The position numbers and the translations under genes were made by a program. Below are positions 7,911 to 16,481 of a stretch of 64,000 nucleotides of DNA, one piece after another. The first letter of the stretch is position 1. Each line of letters starts with the position of its first letter. The stretch covers positions 310,001 to 374,000 of the forward strand of contig NZ_QCZH01000001.1 in assembly GCF_003097655.1 (NCBI RefSeq), read 5' to 3'. The notes under the pieces were generated by a model. The model had not been told where the DNA came from and ran no database searches. It saw only the letters and a list, made by a program, of their open reading frames with translations. The stretch is from Flavobacterium laiguense (GTDB taxonomy: Bacteria > Bacteroidota > Bacteroidia > Flavobacteriales > Flavobacteriaceae).

Positions 7911-9038
7911 TTACAATGAAGGATTGTGTCTTGTTCTTAATTGTAGTTTATTAAAATGTTCTACTAACTTAGTCCCCTCTTCAATAATATTTTTCCCGTC
8001 TTTCTTGTCATAATCATTAGCGATTAGTCCTTCACCTTCTTTAATTGCTTTTTCAGGCTGATCCAAATACAAATAAATTTTGCCTAAATTATAATAGGCA
8101 GAATATCTAATTTTCTTACTCCCCTTATTGTCTTCTGTATATTTTGTCTTTAAAGACTCAAAATATTCTATTAACGGTTGCAAATCGGCAGCTAGTTTAT
8201 CAATAGGCTGATCCGCCTTCATCCCTGCAAATTGAAGTTTAACTGCTTCGATTGCTTCTTTTTGAATTGCTCCTTCTTCTTCCTTAGAATCCATAATCCA
8301 CAATTGCTCTTTATAACTAGTAGGAACAAAGCCATATTGATTATTTAGTCTGCGATTCGTTTTTGCAATACAGTCTGTAACAAATTGTCTTAATCTAACA
8401 TTAAAGTTAGTTCTTCTGTTTTGTTCTTCATCTTTCTCTACATCTGCAAGAGATCTACTTTCTTTTGTAGTATACGCAATATCGCCAGAAAAATTAAATG
8501 TTTTATGATTATTAGTATTCTCTGTTTTTGGTGCTTCCTGATTGGTGCTTTTTAAAAATCTATTCGTTGGCTTAGGAGCATCAACAACCACAACAGAAGC
8601 AGGAGTCTCTTTTGGTTGTAAAATAGATGTTTGGGTTCCGTTTGCACGACCACTATATGTTGTTGTAATTGAGTACAAGGGATATGAACTGATTACTTTA
8701 CCGTCTTTATCTTTTTCTTCAACAATTTTTGTATTCACTTTTGTTCCTGCCTCATAAAAATCAGCTAAATTAAGTACTAAAGTAATGGTTGGATTTTCGG
8801 CTACTTTTTTCCATCCTGAGATATACAAATCATTATTTAGAACTTTAGCGCTTTCAAATTGTTTTGATATAGGACCATCGGTAATAATTGTAGTTGCATA
8901 TGTTCGTTGTTCAAAAGGCACTAGTTCTTCAGGTAAATTTTGAAAACTGACATCAAAATAAAAACGATCTAAATCTACTTTTTGAGCAAAAGAAACCGTC
9001 GAACATAAAACAAAACATAATAAAGTAATTTTTTTCAT
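7911..9038 (-). CDS. Unknown secreted protein, 375 aa
   Basis: Unrecognised protein. The start at 9038 is chosen because it gives a clean signal peptide (MKKITLLCFVLCSTVSFAQ); the longer frame to 9095 would bury it. The N-terminal half (KVDLDRFYFDVSFQNLPEEL, then ITLVLNLADF) looks beta-rich and is followed by a Pro/Thr/Lys-rich linker. The C-terminal half has helices with a possible tetratricopeptide-like pair (YSAYYNLGKIYLYLDQPEKAI). Expected location is the periplasm or cell surface. It is divergent from another secreted protein at 9212. Confidence 0.75.
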   Translation of the reverse strand: MKKITLLCFVLCSTVSFAQKVDLDRFYFDVSFQNLPEELVPFEQRTYATTIITDGPISKQFESAKVLNNDLYISGWKKVAENPTITLVLNLADFYEAGTKVNTKIVEEKDKDGKVISSYPLYSITTTYSGRANGTQTSILQPKETPASVVVVDAPKPTNRFLKSTNQEAPKTENTNNHKTFNFSGDIAYTTKESRSLADVEKDEEQNRRTNFNVRLRQFVTDCIAKTNRRLNNQYGFVPTSYKEQLWIMDSKEEEGAIQKEAIEAVKLQFAGMKADQPIDKLAADLQPLIEYFESLKTKYTEDNKGSKKIRYSAYYNLGKIYLYLDQPEKAIKEGEGLIANDYDKKDGKNIIEEGTKLVEHFNKLQLRTRHNPSL

Positions 9039-9211
9039 AGATGAAATTTTAAAACAGTAAGGGTTTAGAATATTAAAATAATTTTTGAGTGCCAAGATAT
9101 TGTTTTTATCTGTTTTTTGAATCGTTTTAATTGAAAAAAGTTACAAAAAAATACATTTTTTAATGTTTTTACTTATTTTTACATCCTAAATTAACCTGTA
9201 AAATTTAAGAA

Positions 9212-10483
9212 ATGATTAAAAAATTATTTACGCTATTATTCCTGCTTATCACTTTTGCTACTTTTGCACAAAAGACGGATACTGAAACAAAAAAAATTAA
9301 AATACCAGTTCCCAAATCAGATTTTTTTAATGCTATAAAAACTTATAACATCATTATTCAAGGTCATAAAAATTGGTCATACACTGAAGGCTATGATAGA
9401 AACAAAACATATCAACATCTAATTGCTCTGCCTGAATATAAAAACGACAAAAAAATTGATTCAATAAATCCGGATATAAAAATATTGACTGGATTTATAC
9501 CTACTGCTTCGAGATCCATTAATTCAAATGGGCAAACTGTAATTACAGGAAATTTTAATTATTTGATTTTAGGAAAAGACAATTCTATTATTTTTGAAAA
9601 AACCATTAATACTAGTGCCACTTTAAACGTAACCAGTAAATCTAATGAAGTAAATATGGCAAACACTTTATGTAGGCTTGCTTATAATGCGTTAGATATT
9701 TTATTAATAACTGCAAACGAAAAAGAATTTACTTTTAATTACGGACTCTTTGAAAAAACAGAAGGATTTCCTGAATTGGAAGCTTTTAATGCCAAAAACA
9801 CTGAACTATTAGCAAAACTCGAAACGCTCAATTTTGACGATGCTTATTTAGAAGAATCTCAAACCTTTTACAAAAGCTATATTGGAAAACAATTTGGAAA
9901 AATAAAGGAAAAAGAACTAAATAAAGTAATCTATTTGAACTTAAGTCTTATCGAAATATTTAAAGTCAATTTTATAAAAGCAAATGAATATTTGGCTGTC
10001 GCAAAAGAAGGAGCCGGTATGTTGAGTATGTGGCCAGGAAATGCAAGGTCAATTATTGCCGATTTAGAGTTTATAAACCAAACAACTTTTAGCCATAAAG
10101 TAGAAAATTTGAATGCAACATCCGTTTACTACATAAATACAGTAGGTACGGCAACTTATAAAGAAAAAACTAGTTTTACAGGTTTCTTTGAAATACCAAG
10201 ATTTAAACCTAGTGGAAGTGATGGAAATATAGTAAGTTTAGATTCTGGTTATACTCCTAATTTTTTGATCTATGAAAAAGGAAGATTAACGAATGATTAT
10301 CCAAATTCAAACAAATTTCATATTAAAACTGATTCTGGAAAAGAACTCTATATCATGAAATTAAAAAGTGATTATGTAATGGTTGAGAAACTTTCTGATA
10401 ATACATATAAGAGATATGAAACCAAATCTGATGATATTTATACCTCTCCAGATAATGAGAAATTAGAATTGAAAAAATCCTAA
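9212..10483 (+). CDS. Unknown secreted protein, 423 aa
   Basis: No family recognised. The signal peptide is MIKKLFTLLFLLITFATFAQ. The mature part starts with a Lys-rich stretch and a region rich in Asn/Lys/Thr; a middle helical part (EAFNAKNTELLAKLETLNF...) may contain TPR-like helices; the C-terminus has strands such as KELYIMKLKSDYVMVEKL. It is divergent from the 375-aa secreted protein, with a 173-bp AT-rich spacer between starts, so they may share control. A strong bidirectional terminator follows. Confidence 0.75.
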   Translation: MIKKLFTLLFLLITFATFAQKTDTETKKIKIPVPKSDFFNAIKTYNIIIQGHKNWSYTEGYDRNKTYQHLIALPEYKNDKKIDSINPDIKILTGFIPTASRSINSNGQTVITGNFNYLILGKDNSIIFEKTINTSATLNVTSKSNEVNMANTLCRLAYNALDILLITANEKEFTFNYGLFEKTEGFPELEAFNAKNTELLAKLETLNFDDAYLEESQTFYKSYIGKQFGKIKEKELNKVIYLNLSLIEIFKVNFIKANEYLAVAKEGAGMLSMWPGNARSIIADLEFINQTTFSHKVENLNATSVYYINTVGTATYKEKTSFTGFFEIPRFKPSGSDGNIVSLDSGYTPNFLIYEKGRLTNDYPNSNKFHIKTDSGKELYIMKLKSDYVMVEKLSDNTYKRYETKSDDIYTSPDNEKLELKKS

Positions 10484-10500
10484 TCAATATATGTTTCAAT

Positions 10501-10543
10501 AAAAAATCCCAAAAATCTAAAAACTAGATTTTTGGGATTTTTT
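10501..10543. terminator. Bidirectional terminator between the 423-aa gene and hflX
   Basis: A 19-bp perfect stem (10501-10519 with 10525-10543) around a 5-nt loop AAAAC, with A6 and T6 at the two ends. It serves the plus gene ending at 10483 and minus-strand hflX ending at 10566. Confidence 0.9.
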
Positions 10544-10565
10544 CATTTAAAGAAAAACTTATAGA

Positions 10566-11801
10566 TTACTCTTCATTCTCCTCCTTCTCCACGGCATCTT
10601 TATAATCTGGATATAAAAATTTATTGTATGGAAAACGGGTAATGTGAATATGTCGAACTGCTTCGTAAACACGTTCTCTAAATTCTTCAAAATTTTCTTT
10701 GTTCGTAGCCGAAATAAACAACGCTTTTTCTCCACCCAAACGATGCATCCAGGTTTGCTCCCATTCCCCAAGGGTAAAATGTTTTGGGGTCTTTTCGGTC
10801 ATCAAATCATCTTCATCAATGGTCAAATGTTTATAGGCATCAATTTTATTGAACACCATTATTACTGGCTTATCATTGGCTTTAATATCCAACAACGTCT
10901 GGTTTACCGACTCGATATGATCTTCAAATTCGGGATGTGAAATATCGACAACATGCAATAACAAATCGGCTTCACGAACTTCATCCAATGTACTCTTGAA
11001 CGAATCTACCAATTGAGTTGGTAATTTTCTAATAAATCCTACAGTATCCGAAAGCAAGAAAGGCAAGTTCTTAATAACTACTTTTCGAACCGTGGTGTCT
11101 AACGTCGCAAAAAGTTTGTTTTCTACAAACACGTCACTTTTCCCAACTGCATTCATCAAAGTCGATTTACCAACATTGGTATACCCAACCAAGGCTACAC
11201 GAACCATAGAACCACGATTGCTTCGCTGAGTTCCCATTTGCTTGTCGATACTTTTAATTTTATCTTTCAATAAGGCAATTCGGTCACGAACAATACGTCT
11301 GTCTGTTTCAATCTCGGTTTCTCCAGGTCCACGCATTCCGATTCCTCCTTTTTGACGTTCCAAGTGGGTCCACATTCCAGAAAGTCTAGGTAATAGATAT
11401 TGGCATTGCGCCAGTTCTACTTGGGTTCTTGCATAAGAGGTTTCGGCTCTTTGTGCAAAAATATCAAGGATAAGGTGTGTACGATCTAGTATTTTACAGT
11501 CGATTATTTTAGAAATATTCTTTTGTTGCGAAGGCGATAGTTCATCATCAAATACCAAAGTTGATATATCATTTTCTTTTACAAAAAGACAAATTTCTTC
11601 CAGTTTTCCAGTTCCCACAAACGTTTTAGGATTCGGACGTTCCATCTTTTGAGAAAAGCGTTTGACCACTTCTCCTCCAGCGGTAAAAGTCAAAAACTCC
11701 AATTCATCAAGATATTCTTTAAGTTTTTCTTCGCTTTGATTTTGGGTAACAATACCAACAATGGCCGTTTTTTCGAAATTTATTGTTTCTTTTTCTAACA
11801 T
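10566..11801 (-). CDS. hflX: HflX, ribosome-associated GTPase
   Basis: A 411-aa HflX GTPase. Family members bind the 50S subunit and rescue or split stalled ribosomes. The N-terminal HflX domain contains FVGTGKLEEI and the glycine-rich GGIGMRGPGETEIETDRR (residues 152-169). G motifs are GYTNVGKS 206-213, DTVG 252-255 and NKID 318-321. The acidic C-terminus ends EKEENEE. A TAnnTTTG box (TAAATTTG, 11819-11826, minus) lies 17 bp upstream of the ATG; a TTG at 11842-11844 is spaced 15 bp, slightly short. Flanking terminators make it monocistronic. Confidence 0.97.
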   Translation of the reverse strand: MLEKETINFEKTAIVGIVTQNQSEEKLKEYLDELEFLTFTAGGEVVKRFSQKMERPNPKTFVGTGKLEEICLFVKENDISTLVFDDELSPSQQKNISKIIDCKILDRTHLILDIFAQRAETSYARTQVELAQCQYLLPRLSGMWTHLERQKGGIGMRGPGETEIETDRRIVRDRIALLKDKIKSIDKQMGTQRSNRGSMVRVALVGYTNVGKSTLMNAVGKSDVFVENKLFATLDTTVRKVVIKNLPFLLSDTVGFIRKLPTQLVDSFKSTLDEVREADLLLHVVDISHPEFEDHIESVNQTLLDIKANDKPVIMVFNKIDAYKHLTIDEDDLMTEKTPKHFTLGEWEQTWMHRLGGEKALFISATNKENFEEFRERVYEAVRHIHITRFPYNKFLYPDYKDAVEKEENEE

Positions 11802-11911
11802 GTCTTTAAATAAGAATGCAAATTTAATGATTTGATAGCTACAATTCCTTTAATCCCTTTATAAATTAACATACGAGAAAAGAACCGCACTAATTTATGT
11901 CTTTGAATTCC

Positions 11912-11943
11912 AAAAAAAATACCCTCCTAAAAAAGAAGGGTAT
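11912..11943 (-). terminator. Terminator of the Bax inhibitor-1-like gene
   Basis: On the minus strand ATACCCT pairs with AGGGTAT (11919-11925 with 11937-11943), extended by two pairs beyond one mismatch, followed by 8 T. It lies 23 bp after the stop at 11966. Confidence 0.75.
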
Positions 11944-11965
11944 TGATTTGAATCTTAAGCTGTCC

Positions 11966-12730
11966 TTAGTTTTTACTGTTCAGTTTTGAAAGCAATCGTA
12001 AGAATTCAATATACAACCATACTAGTGTAATCATCAATCCCATTGCTCCGTACCATTCCATATATTTTGGCATTTTTTGCTCTGCTCCTTTTTCTATACT
12101 GTCAAAATCCAAGAACAAGTTTAAGGCTGCAATAACAATTACAAACGCACTAATACCAATACTCATCATAGAATTTCCATGGTGAACCGGTGTGAAACTT
12201 GTAAACATAGAGACCAACCAAGAGATTATATAATAGGTAGCAATAGCAAGAGTGGCCGCTACAACAACCGATTTGAATTGCTCTGTTACTTTTACAATTT
12301 TATATTTATACAACCCTAAACAAACTGCAAACGTGACAAAAGTAGCTCCGACAGCTTGCACTACAATTCCTGGGTACATCGTTTCGAATATAGCTGAAAT
12401 TCCACCAATGAATAACCCCTCAAAAAGTGCATATCCGGGGGCTAAATACGGAGAATATTCGGGTTTAAAAGCAGCGACTACCACTAAAATTAGTCCAACA
12501 ATGGCACCACCAATAGCAGGAAACATTGGATTCCATCCGTTAAACGTAGCCCACCAAATCACGGTTGCTGAAGCGGTAAGCAATAAAAAAAGAATTAAAC
12601 TTCTGTTGATTGTCCCTGCCAAAGTCATGCTTTGATTATCATCAATAATCGTTGCTTGATGCACTTCGTCCTTTCTGGAAACAGCAGTTGAAAATGTTTT
12701 GTTGTTTAAAAATGGATTATTAGAATTCAT
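11966..12730 (-). CDS. Bax inhibitor-1/YccA family membrane protein
   Basis: A 254-aa protein with a polar N-terminus (NSNNPFLNNKTFSTAVSRKD) followed by about seven hydrophobic helices, matching bacterial YccA/Bax inhibitor-1-like proteins of the inner membrane. Homologs are linked to membrane protein quality control or ion leak; the role here is not known. An in-frame ATG at 12754 exists, but a promoter -7 box (TACATTTG) covers 12752-12759, so transcription should begin downstream of it and 12730 is the more likely start. Monocistronic. Confidence 0.9.
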   Translation of the reverse strand: MNSNNPFLNNKTFSTAVSRKDEVHQATIIDDNQSMTLAGTINRSLILFLLLTASATVIWWATFNGWNPMFPAIGGAIVGLILVVVAAFKPEYSPYLAPGYALFEGLFIGGISAIFETMYPGIVVQAVGATFVTFAVCLGLYKYKIVKVTEQFKSVVVAATLAIATYYIISWLVSMFTSFTPVHHGNSMMSIGISAFVIVIAALNLFLDFDSIEKGAEQKMPKYMEWYGAMGLMITLVWLYIEFLRLLSKLNSKN

Positions 12731-12751
12731 ATTTTCAAGTTTTATTTTTAT

Positions 12752-12759
12752 CAAATGTA
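12752..12759 (-). promoter_or_regulatory. Candidate -7 box for Bax inhibitor-1-like gene
   Basis: TACATTTG on the minus strand fits TAnnTTTG, 21 bp before the ATG at 12730. No clear -33 TTG was found at 17-23 bp. Confidence 0.4.
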
Positions 12760-12897
12760 AATTTTATTTTTCATACGGAGTTAATATTAGCTTTTTTTTA
12801 GGAATATGGAATTCGCATATCACCATTTAGGTTAACGACAAAATTTAAGGTTATGCTCATTTCAGAAGACTGTTTAAATTTTATTAATTTTAACCTA

Positions 12898-14325
12898 CTA
12901 TTTTCCCGACAACCAAGATCTTGGATTAGTGTAGGTAGTGTTTTGAGTAATCGCAAATTTCAGAATCGTCTTCCCATCTCCATTCGTTTTTATTTTTCCC
13001 AAGCTTTGTCTTATACTTACTTTATCGCCTTTGCTTACATTGACTGAACTCAGATTTTGGTAAATGGTAAAAAAGTCTCCATGTTGTAACATGACCAATT
13101 TATTTACTGGCGAAATGATAATAACACTCGTTACCACCCCGGCAAAAACCGCTCTGGCATTGGCACCAGAATCAGTGGCAAATTCCAGTCCGCTGTTATG
13201 GATTACCAGGGTTTTATATACCGGATGTGCTTGGTCTCCATAACCAAGTGAAATATATCCTTTGTCAACTGGCCAAGGCAATTTTCCTTTATTGCCCTTA
13301 AAATTATCCGAATCTACTTTTCCTCCCGATGATAATTCCATCTTAGTGGATGAAACTGCGACAGGCATAACAGTCGGTTCTACTTTAGCAATGGCTTTTG
13401 CCACTTCTTTTGGAATTGGAATCGGTTTTGGAATTGGTTTGGAATTCGCTTTTGCATTGGCTGCAGCAATTGCATTAGCGGCAGCAATAGCTTTAACCTT
13501 TTCCATAGCATTAGCTTTGGCAATAGCATTGGCTTTTGCAATAGCGTCTGCTTTGGCTTTATCTTTTGCAGCTTTTTCTCTGGCTGCTTTTCTATTGGCC
13601 TCCGCAATGGCTTCCCGAATTAATCGGTCTATTTTTTTATCAATTCCTTTAGACTCCTTTTGCTTTTTCTTAATCTCTGCGATAATTTTATTCTTATCTT
13701 TCTTTAAGGAATCTACTAGTTTTTGTTGTTCAATTTTTTCTTTTTCTAAAGACAATCGCTCTTTCTCGTTTTCGGTAATAAGCTGTTCCTTGGCACTTTT
13801 TTGAACATCTAATTTGGCATTAAATGTATAAAGCACATTCGTTTTGGATTTTATTTCTTGCCCTTGTATTTTTCTATAATTGGTGTATTGTTTCAGATAC
13901 TGTGCCCTTTTATACGCTTGCAAAAAACTTTCCGAAGATAATATAAACATGGCTCGACTTTCTTCGGAGCGGCTTTTGTATGACTTAACAATCATCTTGG
14001 CGTAGTCCTCCTTTAGTAATTGGAGTTCATTTTCTAATGCACTAATCTGAGCTTGATTTACAGCAATAGAACTCCCCAAAAACTTCGTTTGCTTTTCGGT
14101 GGTCGAAATTAATTCTTCTTTTAGCTTGATTTTATTGCTTTGTAAAACAATGGCTTTGGTTGCTGTTTTTTCCTTTTTTTTAACCGTTTGTAGTTTGGTT
14201 TCGTTTTCTAGGATTTCTTTTTGAATTCTGGCTTTTTGCGCTTCTAATTTTGCTTGTTGTGATTCTTGACTCCAAAGAACAGAAGTGGCAAGTAGAAAAA
14301 TAAGGCTTATAAAAAATTTTGGCAT
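12898..14325 (-). CDS. EnvC-like murein hydrolase activator with Lys/Ala repeat
   Basis: A 475-aa exported protein: signal peptide (1-19), long coiled coil (about 20-245), a low-complexity Ala/Lys region (about 246-312, words such as AIAKANA), and a LytM/M23-type domain (about 346-470). Metal ligands of active M23 peptidases are missing: the HxGxD-type motif reads NSGLEF, the usual YxHLS reads YQNLS and the LHF motif reads LKF. It should therefore be catalytically dead and, like EnvC, activate amidases at division rather than cut peptidoglycan. It is the second of two tandem paralogs (102 bp after the first) at the end of the dut operon. Confidence 0.9.
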   Translation of the reverse strand: MPKFFISLIFLLATSVLWSQESQQAKLEAQKARIQKEILENETKLQTVKKKEKTATKAIVLQSNKIKLKEELISTTEKQTKFLGSSIAVNQAQISALENELQLLKEDYAKMIVKSYKSRSEESRAMFILSSESFLQAYKRAQYLKQYTNYRKIQGQEIKSKTNVLYTFNAKLDVQKSAKEQLITENEKERLSLEKEKIEQQKLVDSLKKDKNKIIAEIKKKQKESKGIDKKIDRLIREAIAEANRKAAREKAAKDKAKADAIAKANAIAKANAMEKVKAIAAANAIAAANAKANSKPIPKPIPIPKEVAKAIAKVEPTVMPVAVSSTKMELSSGGKVDSDNFKGNKGKLPWPVDKGYISLGYGDQAHPVYKTLVIHNSGLEFATDSGANARAVFAGVVTSVIIISPVNKLVMLQHGDFFTIYQNLSSVNVSKGDKVSIRQSLGKIKTNGDGKTILKFAITQNTTYTNPRSWLSGK

Positions 14326-14427
14326 CTTAAATATATATGGTGCAAATTTAATGAATGATACTTTTAGAAAAACAGCACTATCTTATTTTTTTAAATAAAA
14401 TAATGCTGAATATTTTGGGCGATTTGG

Positions 14428-15660
14428 TTACATATTATACAGCCAACTTGCTGGATTATTATAGGTAGTATTTTGAGAAATGGTAAATTTCAAAACGGTT
14501 TTACCCTCCCCATTGGTTCTAATTTTTCCTAAACTTTGTTTGATATTTACTTTATCTCCTTTGCTTACAAAAACAGAACTTAAATTTTGATACACCGTAA
14601 AGCAATCTCCATGTTGTATCATTACCGCTTTATTTACGGGAGACAAAACGATAACACTTGTTACTTCTCCTCCAAAAACCGCTCTTGCAGTTGACCCTTG
14701 ATCTGTGGTGATTTCCACTCCACTATTATGAATCACTAGGCTTGGGTAGACTGGATGTGCTTGATCCCCGTATCCCAATGACACAAATCCTTTTTCTACT
14801 GGCCAAGGCAATTTACCTCTATTGGCTCTAAAATTATCTGCTAATATTTTTGATTCCGCAGTCAATACAATTCTGGATGAAGTATAGGTCGCAACGGGAG
14901 CATTTGGATTTGCAATAGCTGCTTTTCTATTGGCTTCGGCAATGGCTTCACGAATTAATCGATCTATTTGTCTGTCTATAGCTCGGGACTCTTGCTGTTT
15001 TTTCTTAATACTGGCTATAATTTTTTTCTTGTCTTTTTTAATAGCATTCACCAATTTCAGTTGTTCTCTTTTTTCTTTTTCAAGAGACAATTTTTCTTTG
15101 GTGTTTTCGGCTAATAACTTCTTTTTGGCTGCTTTTTGAATGTTTAATCTTTCATTATATCCTAAAAGCTCATCCGTTTTGGTTTTTATTTCTTCTCCTT
15201 GTATTTTTCTATAACTCGTATATTGTTTCATATACTGAGCTCTTTTATAGGCCTGCAAAAAATTCTCTGATGATAATAAAAACATAGCCCTACTTTGTTC
15301 AGATCTGCTTTTGTATGATTTCACAATCATCTTGGCATAATCTTCTTTTAGTATAGCCAACTCCTTATTCAGCTTATTGATTTTCATCTGATTGATGTAC
15401 ATGTCATTCCCAAGAATCCTTGTTTGTTTCTCTGTAGTATGAATCAGTTTTTCTTTTAATTTAATTTTATTGCTTTGCAAAATAATCACATTAACGGCAG
15501 ATTTCTCTTTTTTCTTTACCGTTTGCAATAACTTTTCATTAGCCAAAATTTCCTGTTGAATTTCGGCTTTACGTTTTTCTAATTTTTCTTGTTGCGAATC
15601 TTGCCCCCACATTAATGAGGTCATGCTTAAAAAAATTAGGCTTAAAATAAATCTCGGCAT
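14428..15660 (-). CDS. EnvC-like murein hydrolase activator, paralog without repeat
   Basis: A 410-aa paralog of the next gene. The start at 15660 (MPRFILSLIFLSMTS) aligns with the paralog and gives a signal peptide; an upstream ATG at 15681 would add 7 residues and overlap the region next to the DUF4292 stop. Coiled coil about 20-245, then a short linker (ANPNAPVATYTSSR) where the paralog has its Lys/Ala expansion, then the LytM domain. The same degenerate ligands occur (NSGVEI, YQNLS, LKF), so an activator role is expected. The tandem arrangement points to local duplication. Confidence 0.9.
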   Translation of the reverse strand: MPRFILSLIFLSMTSLMWGQDSQQEKLEKRKAEIQQEILANEKLLQTVKKKEKSAVNVIILQSNKIKLKEKLIHTTEKQTRILGNDMYINQMKINKLNKELAILKEDYAKMIVKSYKSRSEQSRAMFLLSSENFLQAYKRAQYMKQYTSYRKIQGEEIKTKTDELLGYNERLNIQKAAKKKLLAENTKEKLSLEKEKREQLKLVNAIKKDKKKIIASIKKKQQESRAIDRQIDRLIREAIAEANRKAAIANPNAPVATYTSSRIVLTAESKILADNFRANRGKLPWPVEKGFVSLGYGDQAHPVYPSLVIHNSGVEITTDQGSTARAVFGGEVTSVIVLSPVNKAVMIQHGDCFTVYQNLSSVFVSKGDKVNIKQSLGKIRTNGEGKTVLKFTISQNTTYNNPASWLYNM

Positions 15661-15683
15661 CTTACTATTGAATTTGTTCAAAT

Positions 15684-16481
15684 TTACTTAATTAAAATTC
15701 TTTTATAGCCATTTGGAACACTATATGGAAAAGAAAGTTCTTCATTTATGGTTATGGTGTTGTATCCTAAATTTATTTCTGTATTCCCTTTATCTTGACT
15801 GGCACTGATTGCAACATTAGAAGGAAACATGGATTCATTATACAGCTTAGAATCAGAATAAGAAACCTGAATCATTCTGTTTTTATCAGTTTGAGTAATC
15901 TCCTGCTTATTTAACAGGAATTTTTGAGTGTCAAAAAAGAAATATTTTTTGGTGTCTTTATTAGAAATATCCTCCAAACGGTACGTTTGATCTATTAAAG
16001 AATCTTTATATTCTCCTTTCGTTAAGTCATCCATTGCTTGGCCAATCAACATGTTTTGAATCTTTTTATAATCCAAATCGGTTCCTAGCCATTGACTTAA
16101 TGTACTAAAATCGCCTTCAAAATAACTCCCATTTATTTTCTCATAATAGCTTACTGTCGTTGGAGTAATTAAGGCTTTGGCCATTGTTATCCCTAAAAAA
16201 CGAATACTGACCAAAATTTGCTCATTGTTCTTGATTTTTATTTCGGCAGTTACATTTTGCGTTTGTTTATCATCACTATATCTTACATTAGACTTAATAT
16301 ATAATGTTGAAAACTCACTTTTATTATTGTAATAATTTTTTACAATCCGATCTGCCGTTAAACGATTTGAATTCGTGTTTTCCTTTACCGCAATTGCCTT
16401 TGCTTTACAAGACACTAATGTTAGCGAACTGCTCATGCAAACCATTAAAACAAAAAGTACTCTTACTAGAAATCGATTCAT
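15684..16481 (-). CDS. DUF4292 family lipoprotein
   Basis: A 265-aa DUF4292 protein. The lipobox LVSC (Cys25) follows a hydrophobic leader, so a lipid-anchored envelope protein is predicted. Body motifs NNEQILVSIRFLGITMAKALI and SYYEKINGSYFEGDF fit the family, which resembles outer-membrane lipoprotein carriers in overall form; that resemblance is inference. It overlaps the upstream TPR gene by one base, and the EnvC-like pair follows, so all are probably co-transcribed in an envelope operon. Confidence 0.87.
   Translation of the reverse strand: MNRFLVRVLFVLMVCMSSSLTLVSCKAKAIAVKENTNSNRLTADRIVKNYYNNKSEFSTLYIKSNVRYSDDKQTQNVTAEIKIKNNEQILVSIRFLGITMAKALITPTTVSYYEKINGSYFEGDFSTLSQWLGTDLDYKKIQNMLIGQAMDDLTKGEYKDSLIDQTYRLEDISNKDTKKYFFFDTQKFLLNKQEITQTDKNRMIQVSYSDSKLYNESMFPSNVAISASQDKGNTEINLGYNTITINEELSFPYSVPNGYKRILIK

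Noticed and set aside
13262..13804. 180-aa plus-strand frame rich in Ala/Phe opposite the EnvC-like gene
   Set aside because: It is the antisense image of the Lys/Ala repeat (GCN/GCA words are open in several frames); no start context, promoter or family sequence.
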